This document shows positions 12,489 through 23,826 of a stretch of 64,000 nucleotides of DNA, piece by piece. The stretch spans positions 20,893,501-20,957,500 of the forward strand of contig CM056736.1 of assembly GCA_029844215.1 (NCBI GenBank). The letters run 5' to 3'. The stretch comes from Przewalskia tangutica. Taxonomy: Eukaryota; Streptophyta; Magnoliopsida; Solanales; Solanaceae. Position 1 is the stretch's first letter. Every line of letters starts with the position of its first letter. The translations under genes were made by a program, and so were the position numbers. The notes below the pieces were generated by a model. The model did not search any database. It had not been told where the DNA came from and worked only from the letters and a program-made list of their open reading frames with translations.

Positions 12489-13907
12489 ATGGATCAATAT
12501 GGATCATCAATGGTGAAAAACCATGTGGAAAACCCCGAGAAATTCAAGGGTTCCGATTTCAAGCACTGGCAACAGAAGATGTTGTTCTATTTGAAAACAC
12601 TTCACGTGACAAACGTATTGACTGCTGAGGCTCCAACGGCACTGCCGTAGGGAGATGGAGAGAATGCTCCAATTGAGGAGGCAAAGACCGAAAGGCTGAA
12701 GGCGATTGAGACTTGGTGGACACAAGAATTTCTGTGTAAGAACTACACTCTCAATACCTTGGATGATACTCTCTATGACATATACTCCACGTTCGGGACA
12801 ACACGGGAGTTATGTCAGTCACTTGAGAACAAGTACAAGACAGAGGTTGCTTGTTCAAAGAAGTTCGTCATCGACAAGTTTCTAAACTTCAAGATGAGCG
12901 ATGCCAAAGCCTTTGTCAAGCAAGTGGAGGAACTCCAAGTCATTGTTCATGAACTAGAGGTTGAATGTATGTGCCTTAACCAATATTTCCTTGTTGGTGT
13001 TATTATTGAAAAATTACCTCATTCTTGGAAGGATTTTAAGATTTATTTGAAGCATCTAACGAAGGAAATGAGTTTTGAGCAGCTGGTTCTGAAAATTCCT
13101 GTTGAAGAGGACAATCGGAAGAATGAAAGGGCTGATGCTGTTTCATTGGAGCCTAATGCCAACATGGTAGAAGGCAATGCTTCAAAGGCCAAGTTTCAAA
13201 AAGGCAAGGACAAATTTGTTGGTGCCAAGCCATCGTTTGCAATCGGAAGGAATGCACTAGCCCCACAAAGGACCAATGCATTCAAGAAACCACAACCAGG
13301 ACTATGTTGGGTATGTGGAAAACCCGGGCACAGGGCAAAATATTGCCGCCTTCGCAAGAGTCAAGGTGGTGGTGTTGGAGGTTCAAGTAATGTCAACCAA
13401 TCCAATCGGACTGAAACAAAGAACCAATTTGTTGGGGTTGTGGCTGCTCAAGCAAATCTGGTTATAAATTCAACTGATTGGTGGATGGACACAGATACTA
13501 CTATGCATGTATGTTCAGAGAAGGACATGTTTTCATCTTACCAAGCCATCAAGGATGGAGAACCGTTGTTTGTTGGGAATGCTGCTTCTGTGAAGGTGGA
13601 AGGCAAAGGGAATGTGACTTTGAGGTTCACTTTCGGGAATGATCTTGTGCTCACAAATGTACTACATGTGCCTGAAATTTGTAAAAATTTAATTTCTGGC
13701 TCTGTTCTTAGCAACAAGGGCTTTAAGTTAATTTTTGAATTTGACAAATTTGTACTCACCACCAGCGTGGGTGTATGTGCGGGCTACCTCAGTGAGGGGC
13801 TCGTCAAACTAAGTGTTGTATGTACTAAGGCATTTGTCGTTATCAATGAAGATGCAGGCACTAGCACTGCTTCTGAGTATGTGATTGATTCCCTTTCTTC
13901 TTTATGA
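12489..13907 (+). pseudogene. Copia gag-protease of element H, one premature stop in gag
   Basis: The frame opens at ATG 12489 and is in phase with the long frame 12759-13907; the only early break is TAG at 12648-12650 (codon 54). The N-terminal half is the UBN2-type copia gag (capsid), which would assemble the particle. A zinc knuckle CWVCGKPGHRAKYC follows, near residue 273 of the combined frame. The protease begins at WWMDTDTTMHVC, where the family normally has D-[ST]-G-A; the Gly after D-T is Asp here, which should inactivate the enzyme. A pre-integrase LHVPEICKNLISGS segment follows. The frame ends at a TGA just before the HSRLGH pre-integrase box. Confidence 0.85.
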
Positions 13908-15482
13908 CATTCTCGATTAGGACATGTAAACTATCGTTCCTTACAAAGAATGGTAAAGATAGACATGTTGCCAAAATGTTCCATAACTAAATGTGGGGTT
14001 TGCATATAATCAAAATATGCAAGTCATCCTCATAAATCTGTTGTGAAATCAAATGAAGTGTTTGGTTTAATTCATAATGATTTGTGTGATTATCAAGCAA
14101 CCTCATCTCGTGGAGGAAAGAATTATTATATATCATTTATTGATGACTGCAGTAAATTTTGTTATGTATACTTAATACATACCAAAGATGAAGCTTTGAA
14201 CATGTTTAAGACATACAAAACAGAAGTGGAAAACCAACTTGACAAAATGATTAAGATTCTAAGGTCAGACCGATGTGGTGAATATACATCGAATGAGTTC
14301 AAGGAATTTTGTTCTACTCATGGTGTCATTCATCAAATCCATGTGCCATATACTTCACAATAAAATGGAGTTGCCGAACGAAAGAATAGAACATTGAAGA
14401 ATATGATAAATTCAATGTTGATTAGTTCGGGTGAACCTCTTAGTCTATGGGGTGATGCATTAATTACTGCAATTATGATATTGAATAGAATTTCTCAAAA
14501 GAAAAATGATCAATCTCCATACGAATTATGGAATGAAAGATTGCCTACTTTCAAAAGGATGAAAGTGTGGGGTTGCCTAGCGAAAGTTCAAGTTCCTTTA
14601 CCAAAGAGAACTAAACTTGGACAAAAAACGGTGGATTGCATATATATTGGTCATGCCAATAAAAGGGCAGCATATAAATTTTTGGTGTATCATTCTGATG
14701 TTGAAGGTATTCACAAGAACACACTAATAGAAAAAACAAAAAATTTTGAGGACATATTTCCTTACAAAGACAAGGATAGAAGTGTTCCTAATAATAAGAA
14801 GAGAACACTGCCTCAAAATGAGTCAAACCAAAATGATGATAATCTTACTTCATCGGTTCAAGAAGAAAACTCTGAACCAAGGAGAAGTAAACGTGGAAAA
14901 GTCGCCAAGGATTTTGGACCAGACTTTTTAACCTTTTCCGTTGAAGGAGAATCTCAAACGTATAAGGCTGCAATGGAATCATCCGAAGCTCCTTATTGGA
15001 AGGAGGTCATCCAAAGTAAAGTAGAATCCACTATACAAAATAATACATGGATATTGGTTTATCTTCCTCAGGGACAAAAACCAATAGGTCATAAATGGAT
15101 CTTCAAACGGAAATTAACGCCTGATGGTACTATAGAAAAATACAAAGCACGTATAGTAGCCAAAGGGTTTAGAAAAAAAAAGGTGTAAATTTCTTCGATA
15201 CCTACTCACCAGTGTCTAGAATGACATCTATAAGGACGCTAATTGCTAAAGCAGCAATTCACAATTTGTAAATACACCAAATGAATGTGAAGACTGCATT
15301 CTTGAATGGTGAACTAGATGAAGAAATATATATAGAACAACCTGAAGGGTTCGTTGTTAAAGGTCAAGAGCAGAAAGTCTATAAAATTGGTTAAGTCGTT
15401 ATATGGACTTAAACAAGCGTCAAAGCAATGGCATGAGAAATTTGATAATACACTATTATCAAATGATTTTCAAATAAATGAA
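13908..15482 (+). pseudogene. Copia integrase and 5' half of reverse transcriptase (element H)
   Basis: Continues the polyprotein: pre-integrase box HSRLGHVNYRSL at 13909-13944, then the integrase core in 14043-14363 (HNDLCD, then LRSDRCGEY, where Gly is usual in place of Cys). A TAA at 14361-14363 stands where Gln is expected before NGVAERKN, consistent with a C-to-T change. 14394-15188 holds the integrase C-terminal region and the RT start (HKWIFKRKL, YKARIVAKGF). A frameshift in an A-rich run near 15170-15184 follows. Further RT sequence reads SLYGLKQASKQWHEKFD up to 15482, where element A interrupts it. Confidence 0.85.
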
Positions 15483-18400
15483 TGTAACACCCCATTTTAA
15501 CCGCAGTCGAAACGGGAGTGCCACGTATGGTTGATTCCTAAATGCATTTTAAGGAGTCGCCACCTAATTATTATAGTGAATTAGGACACTAAAAATGTAG
15601 CATAAAATACTACGAATGATCTCCATCTTAAAGGTCTGCGAAAGCTATGTGAGGTTCCGGGTAAGGGTTCTTTATTATCCTAAAGGGAAGGGGTTAGGCA
15701 CCCTATAGATCCGCTAACTCATGTTATCCGTTCAAACCTAGGCTAATTATATATTGGCTTTTATTCTATCTATTCTAAGCATTTTTACAATTAAAATAAA
15801 ATGCAATACAAAATAGTAAAACTAAAATTAAATGCGACACGAGATAAAAATCCGGGACATCTTTAGCCCTTTTTAGGCCTTCTGCACAAGATGATCTTCG
15901 GGTACCTGCATAGACACTTAGTAAAAGTGTTAGTAATAAAATAAACAATTTTTAAAGTAATTGCAATAATTAATAAATAAAGCCAAAAATAAATCCGTCT
16001 TTGTACATGGAAGGCCTTGGAAATCAGACGGAGATTTCTTCATCGGCCAATATTGCTAAAAATAATAAAATAAATAAAACATTCAGATCCGCGCCAAAAC
16101 AGTAATAGTTTTAAACACGGAGGGCTCAGATATATATAAAAAATAAAGTAGGACAGCCTAAACAAGTGCGGCTGCGAGCGTTCGCCTTGCCAGCGCATGT
16201 TGGTTATCCGGTGTAAGTGGAAGAAATCATCCTTGCCCAGAAAGCTTCATTTATTTTATTTTTCCGTCTTTGCAACTGTGGAGGCCTCAAAAATCGACGG
16301 GTAACTTTTTCATTGGCCATGCAAGTGTAGCATCTTGTTCAAATCAGTGAAATATGTGGGAGCGTACAACAGCTGTTAACAAAAGAGAGGGAAGATTTTA
16401 GGAAGGGACATGGCCTCAAAAATAATTATTCTCTTTGGAACCAAGTACAGTATTTTGTTCAAATCAGTGAATTCCCCAAGTACAGCAATCCATTCTTTTA
16501 AAAGAAGAGATCTGCACGAATCGGTTTTGGGTATCCAAATGATAGCAGCGTATTCTTATCAAGTAAGGTATGAATCATTTTTAATGCAGCAGCAACAAGT
16601 GTAACGTTTCCAGAGCAACCAACAAATGCCACAATGAAGCGAGCGTATCGATGTCGGTTTTGGTAGAGGAACATAGCAGTAGTTTGGCTAAAAACAGCAA
16701 ATGATTCACCCCAAAACCTGCAAGATATGCAGCAACGTGTAGAAGTGAAATGATACAAGAAATAGAAACAGAGAAGCAGCCATATTCATCCCAAAGTATA
16801 GCATTTTCATCTCCTAAAAGGCAGCCAGCATTTGGAAAGGGGGAGAGTAATCACATACTATAACATAGCGACCCAACTGGCCGAAAATGCACCAGAAAAA
16901 TAACAGAAGTGCAGTATTATTTCATCTCAGAAACGCAACAACCTTTTGGCCAAAATATAGCGATTTTCAGCCCAAAATAGCATTGTAATGCAGCAAACAA
17001 TAAACTACAAAATATAGTAACTGCAAACCAAGCAACAAACTCGAGCATAACAGTAGTTTTAAAGTTCCAGGTGTAATATACCCGCTCATTTTTCAGGGAC
17101 AGCAGTGGCCACAAAACAGTGGCAGGATCACCAACGACAATAGCAAATTTGTTCATGGGTGTGGCATTACTGTCTCAGAGTCACAGCCGTAAATAAAATC
17201 CAACAAATAGCACCACATAGAATAAAACGGTCATCACAAATGGAATAGAACATCGAACTTCTAATGATGAGACAATAGCCATGCGATTATAGCAAAGAGT
17301 AGTAAAGACCAAGTAGTTGAATGTGGCAAATCAAAGCGACAAAGTGAGGGAATGACTTAGCTTTAAAATGTGGTAGTAGGATTTAGCATCGAGTTATAAC
17401 AATTGCTCAAGACAGTGACCCAATATTTCAGTCCTTTATTACATGCAGCGAGCAATCATAAAGGCAGCCATACCAAATAGCAGTCACGCAGGAAATACAT
17501 AAGAGTGTCTGGAGCAAATCACAATAATTTCCTACAGGGCTAACGACTCTCAATCTCAACGAATGCACTTGTAATGTACTCTTAAAAGAATATGTAAACG
17601 GCTAAGATTGCAATAGCGATGTGCATAAAGAACTACAAATGGTTCACACAGCAACAGAGATAGGCTCGGCAATATAGCAGCAAGGCAACAATTAAAGTGA
17701 AGATAATAACAGAACATCATCAGCAGCCAAAGACAACGATACAACTTAGCATATTCAAGAGAAAATAACTTAAGGATTGGTCATGATCAGACTAAAACGA
17801 AATTTGCAAGATAAAACAGCAGAAGGGGGTCGTCACCGTCCATTTCCAATACCGCAACAAGATCAAAAGGTTTCTCAAACCTCAGGCATAGCAAGTTATT
17901 GGGGAGGTTAAACCAACCCCTCCTCTTATTGATTAAAAGGGGTTCAGAACAGACCAACGACTAGAAACCACAAAAATAAGACCAACACAGATCGCCGGAG
18001 TTGTTTTTAGAACTCCGGTGACATACAAAAATGCAAAATCAGTCCAACCAACACCAACAACAGACCAAGAAATCAGAAAAATCAAACCATCCACCAGCGA
18101 CAGCCAACAAAATCTCTCAATAAGAAACCAACCGCAGTCGCCGAAGTTTTCAACACTCCGACGAGTTATATAATAATAACGAAAATAGAAACAAACAGCG
18201 GGCAGCGAGCAGCGGCGTCACTTCCACGACGAGGTCGCCGGAGCAACGCCACCGCAGTGGTGAGGTTCGACAGTGAGCAGTGAGGTGGTGGAACAGTAGT
18301 GGTCGGTGAGTTGGTTGTTCGTGGTCGACGGGAATAGTGGCGGCGGACAGTGGGGTTGAGTGTGAGGGATGAGGTTAGGGTTAAAGAGAGAGTGATGGAC

Positions 18401-18901
18401 GGCTGGCTCCTTAAGGGGCTGATAGGGTAAGTTTTAAATGGGTGTGCGGCTGGGAGTATAATAGGGTAGAAATAGGGTAGGTTTTATAGGGTGAGATTAG
18501 GTTTAGGGTTTAAGGGTATTGGGTTTGGGTATTGGATGAAATTGTATTGGGCTTCATTTTTGGTTTCGATTTCTGGCGGATTGGACTGATTCAGATTATG
18601 CCCTGGACTGGACTGGTTTGACAAAAATGCAAAATGGATTAATTATTTAAAAGGAAAATTATTTAAAGATACAAATTATTAAAATGTCAATGCCTGATGC
18701 AATGATAATACAATATTTGAAAAAATGTTTAATGCCTAATTAAAAGTAAAAAAACATGATGCAAATTTACAAAAATAAAATAACATAGAATGTTAGGTAA
18801 AAATATACAAAAATATCAAGAATTGTGATAAAATGTGGTGTCCTAAAATGCTTAAAATTGCAAGAAATAACTAAAAGATGGGTCAAAATTGGGTGTCAAC
18901 A
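15483..18901 (-). repeat. 3' LTR of element A (left copy)
   Basis: 3419 bp, plus-strand borders tgtaacacccc...gggtgtcaaca. Long blocks are identical to 23827-27206. The differences are concentrated in short patches rich in CAG/CTG and CG (for example 16166-16199, 17098-17130, 18197-18240 and 18598-18622). The small open frames inside, such as 16410-16604, recur in the other LTR only because the LTRs are near-identical. Confidence 0.93.
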
Positions 18902-18914
18902 GTTGTCCCTCTTT
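18902..18914 (-). other. Polypurine tract of element A
   Basis: The plus strand gttgtccctcttt reads AAAGAGGGACAAC on the sense strand, immediately before the 3' LTR. Element B has the matching AAAGAGGGACAA at 41601-41612. It would prime plus-strand DNA synthesis. Confidence 0.75.
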
Positions 18915-19182
18915 GACCGGAGACGATGAAAGAGTTTTCGGACAAAGACGTTGACTTGTGGCCAATTTTGTTCCATCGTCAGAATTAAAACAAGGATTAA
19001 GAAAAAGAATGGGCAAAAACTGACGCAGATTCAAAATTTTGTCCCAGTGTCGAATCATGACGACACCGAAGCCGTGATCCGCAAAATTAAAGACAATCTT
19101 GACGAAATTCAAAATTTGCCCGATGTCAATCACGATTGATCGGATTGCGGTGATGTGATCTTTGGAAAAGACATGGTGTTTG

Positions 19183-19695
19183 TAGATGCTGATGGCGTCA
19201 TTGCTTAGACGCGATGCAGATGTTCGTCGTTGCATAGACGAAGCATAAATGAAGCCGCTGCATGGACTTACATGATATGGCGTCGTTGCATAGACGCGAT
19301 GCGGATGTTCGTCGTTGCATAGACATAATGCTGATCACGTCGTTGCGTAGACGCGCGATCGCGATGGCGTCGTTGCACGGGCGTATTCTTTGTTGGCGTC
19401 GTTGCGTGACGCGATCGATGGCGTCGTTACTGGGCGTATTCTGCGGCGTCGTTGCGTAGACGCGATCTTGATGGCGTCGTTACTGGGCGTATTCTTCGGG
19501 CGTCGTTGCGTGACGCGATCGCGATGGCGTCGTTGCACGAGCGTATTCTTCCGGGCGGCGTTGCGTGACGCAATCGCGACGCCGTCGTTGCCTGGACGTA
19601 TTGCTGCTAACGTCGTTGCCTGGACGTGTTGATGCTGATAACGTCGTTGCCTAGACGTATTGCTGCTGATAACGTCGTTGCCTCGACGTAATGCT
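19183..19695. repeat. Minisatellite array in element A
   Basis: About 500 bp of imperfect tandem units built around gcgtcgttgcgtagacgcga, with irregular unit lengths and frequent variants. Element B carries a related array of gtccgaaaacgacgc units (on the opposite plus-strand orientation) at the same distance from its purine tract, so the array is a family trait. Open frames here are by-products of the repeat. Confidence 0.8.
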
Positions 19696-20154
19696 GATGC
19701 TCCTGTAGAATAAATGCTCCTGCAAGCTTTGTTGTGTGCGATGCGTGGGTTGCAAATTTGACTTTATGCCTGAGCTGATGTGCTAGACTTAGTTGTGGAT
19801 TTTGAACTTTGATTGTCGATCGTCGATGCCTCTCGCTTACATTGCGTTCTTTCTGCCTCTGCTAATATGAAGAAACCTGCGCTCAAAGAAAATTTGTGAG
19901 TTTTGGGAAATGAGTGGTTGATTCGCGTCAACTTGTAGTTTTGGCTCTTGCTGCTTGCATGCTCAGACTTCAGCAAAAGTCAGTGCATAATTGTTAAGCC
20001 AAAATGACAACACATGAATTTATAAGCAATGTAATAGCATGAGTAGAAATGTTATCCTGTAAAATGTGATGGCGGTTGTATTGATGCGATGCTGCAAATG
20101 CTGAGTTTCGTCCTTGCACTGGCGTGTTGAATGTTGTGAAAACTTGCTGAATCG

Positions 20155-20420
20155 TGAGTCTTGATGTAGTCTTTGCGGACTTCTTTGGATCTTTGTGAAG
20201 GTTTCTTTGAATCTGCGATTCTTGATGTAGTCTCTGCGGACTTCTTTGGATCTTTGTGAAGGTTAGTGAACGCTGCGCGGGCTTCTTTGGATCTGCGAAT
20301 GTTTCTTTGAATCTGCGATTGCGATGTAGTCTCTGCGGACTTCTGGATCTGATGAATGCTTGCTCTGCGCGGGCTTGTCGGATGCTGCGAATGCTTGCTG
20401 AATGATGCGATTGCTTTTAG
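20155..20420. repeat. Tandem repeats in element A
   Basis: Three to four imperfect copies of a unit containing gatgtagtctctgcggact, then tctttggatctttgtgaagg or variants. No coding meaning is apparent. Confidence 0.6.
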
Positions 20421-20587
20421 AATCCTTATTATGATCTCTTCACAATGCATTTCTCAAAAATTGTCCCAGTTTTAGTTATGCGGGGTGCGTGGGCAAGACT
20501 TAGCTCTGGCGGACATTGCTCATATCTCTTTTCAGAATAAACAAACGCATTTTATCGCACGCGAGCCAATGAGAAAATTTCCAATGG

Positions 20588-20770
20588 TGTGACCGAAGCC
20601 GATGTGGCTGTCTACGTATCCCGCTGAGGGAATCAGGTCAAGACGTAGTTCGTGATGCAAAGATAACGATTTTTTTATGATTTTAAAATAATGCGGGACC
20701 GAAGCCGATGTGGCCGCCTACGTATCCCGCCGAGGGAATCAGGTCAAGACGTAGTTCGTGATGCAAAAAT
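20588..20770 (-). repeat. Two ~108-bp repeats with the GATACGTAGGC-type core
   Basis: The segment starting gaccgaagccgatgtggc occurs at about 20591 and 20699, each followed by ctacgtatcccgc and ggtcaagacgtagttcgtga. On the sense strand this is the same unit found three times in element B (39240-39510). Weaker relatives lie at about 22080-22140 and 22450-22520. Confidence 0.7.
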
Positions 20771-23700
20771 GATTATTTTATATGCATTTTTTTGAAAAGT
20801 GGACAGACAGCATCACGTTCTGACTTCAGTTGATACCAACAATTAGTATTGTGCTTAGGAATTTCGTTATTCACTCCCAGTCTAACCAAGACTGACTTCT
20901 GGGTAATTCCTATAGTTTCAAATGGTACCTCAGACACCTAAGTATCGACACGCTTGCTTGCAGCCAAGGTTTCGAACTACACGTAATCTCACGTTTCAAA
21001 TGCCTCACTGAAAGAAGGTCCCATTTCTCACATATATTCCAGTATTTTGAATTTTGGGATGTTTAGAGAAGTACGCTCACACTCAAAAAGATGTTCAATG
21101 CATGCAATTGTGATACCATAGGCTTGGCCGTCATGTAAGTATCCACTAATGTGAGAACTCTCAGTATAAGATCATGTAGGGCTTGTCATGGGCTTGTGAT
21201 GTAGGCTTGGCGAAAGGGATGGATATCATTTGGGTAAAAGTGACTAATCCCTCCTCGAGCGTCGGACTACGTCCGTGCTTGATATTTGTGTGCTTTAATG
21301 CTGACCTGCTTTTTTTTCCTTTCCTCTTTTTTTTTTTGTCCCCGTTTTTCTGTACTGACTTCTATTGAATCTTTCGTTTGGAGCCCGCTTTTTCCCAAAT
21401 TTATTCTTGCATTCTTTCCTTCGGGGCTTTTGATTTCTTCTTTTGTGAGTCATCATTTGTGTTTTCTTTTTCCTTTTGGGACTTTGACAATTTTTGTCTT
21501 TGCAACCTTTGACGCAGAATTTTGTCAGCAACTTGCACATTTACAAAGCACTCAAGGAGGTCGGGCCAAAAGAGGGATAGTGCGTACGCACTCAGAAAGG
21601 GTATAGGTGTAATATGCGGTTTTAAAAAGAATAGGCTTTAGGCTCAAAAGGGGTGTACTATGGATAATGTTATTTGGTAGGCTGAAAAAGGCTCAAACGG
21701 GTCAAAGAAAGCCTACGATCATTTCTCACACCAAGTGTTACTCAGGATTTCGCCTCAACAAACATTCGGGCCAAGTTCTAGATCACAATGTAATGCAATT
21801 GAACTTATTCTAAAACTCACCACACAATGCACATGAAACGATGAGGTTGGTTTCGTTCTTATCTTAAAAGCATGCAAGAATGTCATTACAGGTGTGAGCG
21901 AGAGGTACCAAAAGAATCTATGGTTTACCACGAAGTCAACCCATATTGATTATTACTCGTTCTTTCCTATGCACACTCCTAACTGTGTTGGTATCAACCA
22001 AATCAAACAATGATACTTAAAAGAACTTTTTTTTTAATTCTTTTTGAATAAAATATTTTTGTATTTTTTGAATAAATGGTACCGAACCCGAGTAGGGCTG
22101 CTACGATCTCCATCTTGAGAATCAGGTGTGCGTAGTTCGTTCAGATGTGTTATAAAACGTATGATTTAAAAGAATTTATTCATGAAAGAAATGCAAAAAT
22201 AAAGCTGTACAAAACAAATTATTGTTCACTATAAGACTAATGCAAAGTAAAAGAATGTAATGAAAAAAAATGACTGACTGTGATAGAATGAATGAAATGC
22301 ATGAATGAATGTATGTGCTAGAATGATTGAAATGCAATAATGAATATCCGTGATTGGATAAATGTAATGAATGGGTGAACCAAATATGTCCCCTTTTTTT
22401 TTGTTTTTTTTTTTTTTTTTTTTTTGTTTTTTTTTTGTTTTTTTTTTTTACGTGGTGGTGTCGAACCCTAGACGGGTTGCCTACGTATCACACCGTACGG
22501 TGAGAATCAGACACGCGTAGTTCGGAATAATTATGTTGTAAAATGCATGATAAAGAGTTATGTAATCAATACTAGACATATCAATTAGACTTGCAAATAT
22601 GTATAGAAATGCAAAATGTAAGACCCAGAACGGTGCTTTGTTGAATCTGGTATAATCTGACTTCTTTCCGTCAACATAACTCAACTCATTCTTGGGATGA
22701 TTTTTTTTTCTTTTCTTTTTCTTCCTCTTTTTTGGTGTTGTCCGCCCTCGTCTATTTGCGAGGACGGTTTTCCTGCAAAAAATATGACAAATAGGTGAGA
22801 GTAGGCAAGCCACAAAAAATAGTAAGATGTAAGGACGTGGCAATATAGTCAAAGACTCCACTTGGACCGGACTGGTGGTTGATGATTCACAAAGTCCAAA
22901 TCGCGTTGTTCAAGAGCGATTTACGCAGTAGAAGTCCTGATTGCAATATGACAACAAAAGTGCAAAAAATGCAAATGCTCGTGGCCGGAATTATAAACAT
23001 GATATGTACAGAGGTTAAAAGAGTAATTATTGCATTAAATAATATGTACATAATTGCTAGCTACAACAATAGTAAACAAAAACATGCAAATCAAGTGTGC
23101 GCCTAATATGCATGGGACCTCTCTTATGCCAGAGGTTGGCCTAAACGCCAGATATGCGAGATTATGATAAATAGGTCCAAGCCGTTAAACTGCAATGTTT
23201 TGCTGGAAATGGCGACCAAATGACGGTGCACTTTTCCAATTTCGGCGTGTCATGACCAGGCTTGAATCCATCTATCATCATTACGCTACACATAGTATGC
23301 TAATAGGTCGTTGGGTTGTGAAACCCGTCGACAAGTTTGGTGGATTTCTAATTGTGGCGTTAATACCAAGGATTAACCCACCTAAGGTTTATGTATGCAT
23401 GACTTAATATAAAAGGTGGTATAGCTCTATCTTAAGTTTCTAAGATTTGGCTTACTAGACCTTGAGTCCCCGAGCGGACAACTCGAGTGAGAAGGCTACG
23501 CGGCCACCGGTTAGACCGGACACTCCACGTATATTACCAACTCTACTAAATTTGGGTTTTGAAGAAAGAATTTTGCTGATGCACCCAGCGCACCTCACAT
23601 GTAGTGTGTGATAGTGTGAATTTTTCCAGAGTGGAAGAAATATGAGCGGAATGCCAGTTTAAGGAAAGCATTAAAAACAAATAGCAATTAAAACAGCTAA

Positions 23701-23806
23701 GCATACAAGATTAAAACAAACAATTTTAAGGCATTTAAAATAAATAAAAGCAAATAAAGCCAAGCAAATAATAAACCTAGGTTTGCTATGGTCAAGAACC
23801 TGATTG
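20771..23806 (-). other. Non-coding interior of element A
   Basis: No retrotransposon protein domain is readable on either strand. 22862-23806 aligns, in sense, with the leader of element B (36254-36850). The run at 22395-22450 is almost pure T on the plus strand. The gag stretch of B is missing, apparently lost somewhere near 22500-22860. Confidence 0.65.
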
Positions 23807-23824
23807 TCCCCAGTGGAGTCGCCA
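23807..23824 (-). other. Primer-binding site of element A
   Basis: The sense strand reads TGGCGACTCCACTGGGGA, two bases inside the 5' LTR. Element B has the same 18-mer with one change at 36236-36253. The position and TGG start fit a tRNA primer site; I do not assign the tRNA. Confidence 0.7.
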
Positions 23825-23826
23825 TC

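Noticed and set aside
16410..16604. 64-residue frame conserved exactly at 24754-24948
   Set aside because: Both copies lie at the same place in the paired LTRs of element A, so identity reflects recent LTR duplication and not selection on a protein.
18420..18540. Telomere-like TTTAGGG motifs (also at 26740-26850)
   Set aside because: Only scattered ttagggt-type words inside both LTRs of element A, not a tandem telomeric array.
23460..23530. Possible tRNA gene (ccgagcggacaactcgag...)
   Set aside because: No cloverleaf with acceptor and T arms could be formed; the segment is the family-T leader shared with element B at 36510-36560.
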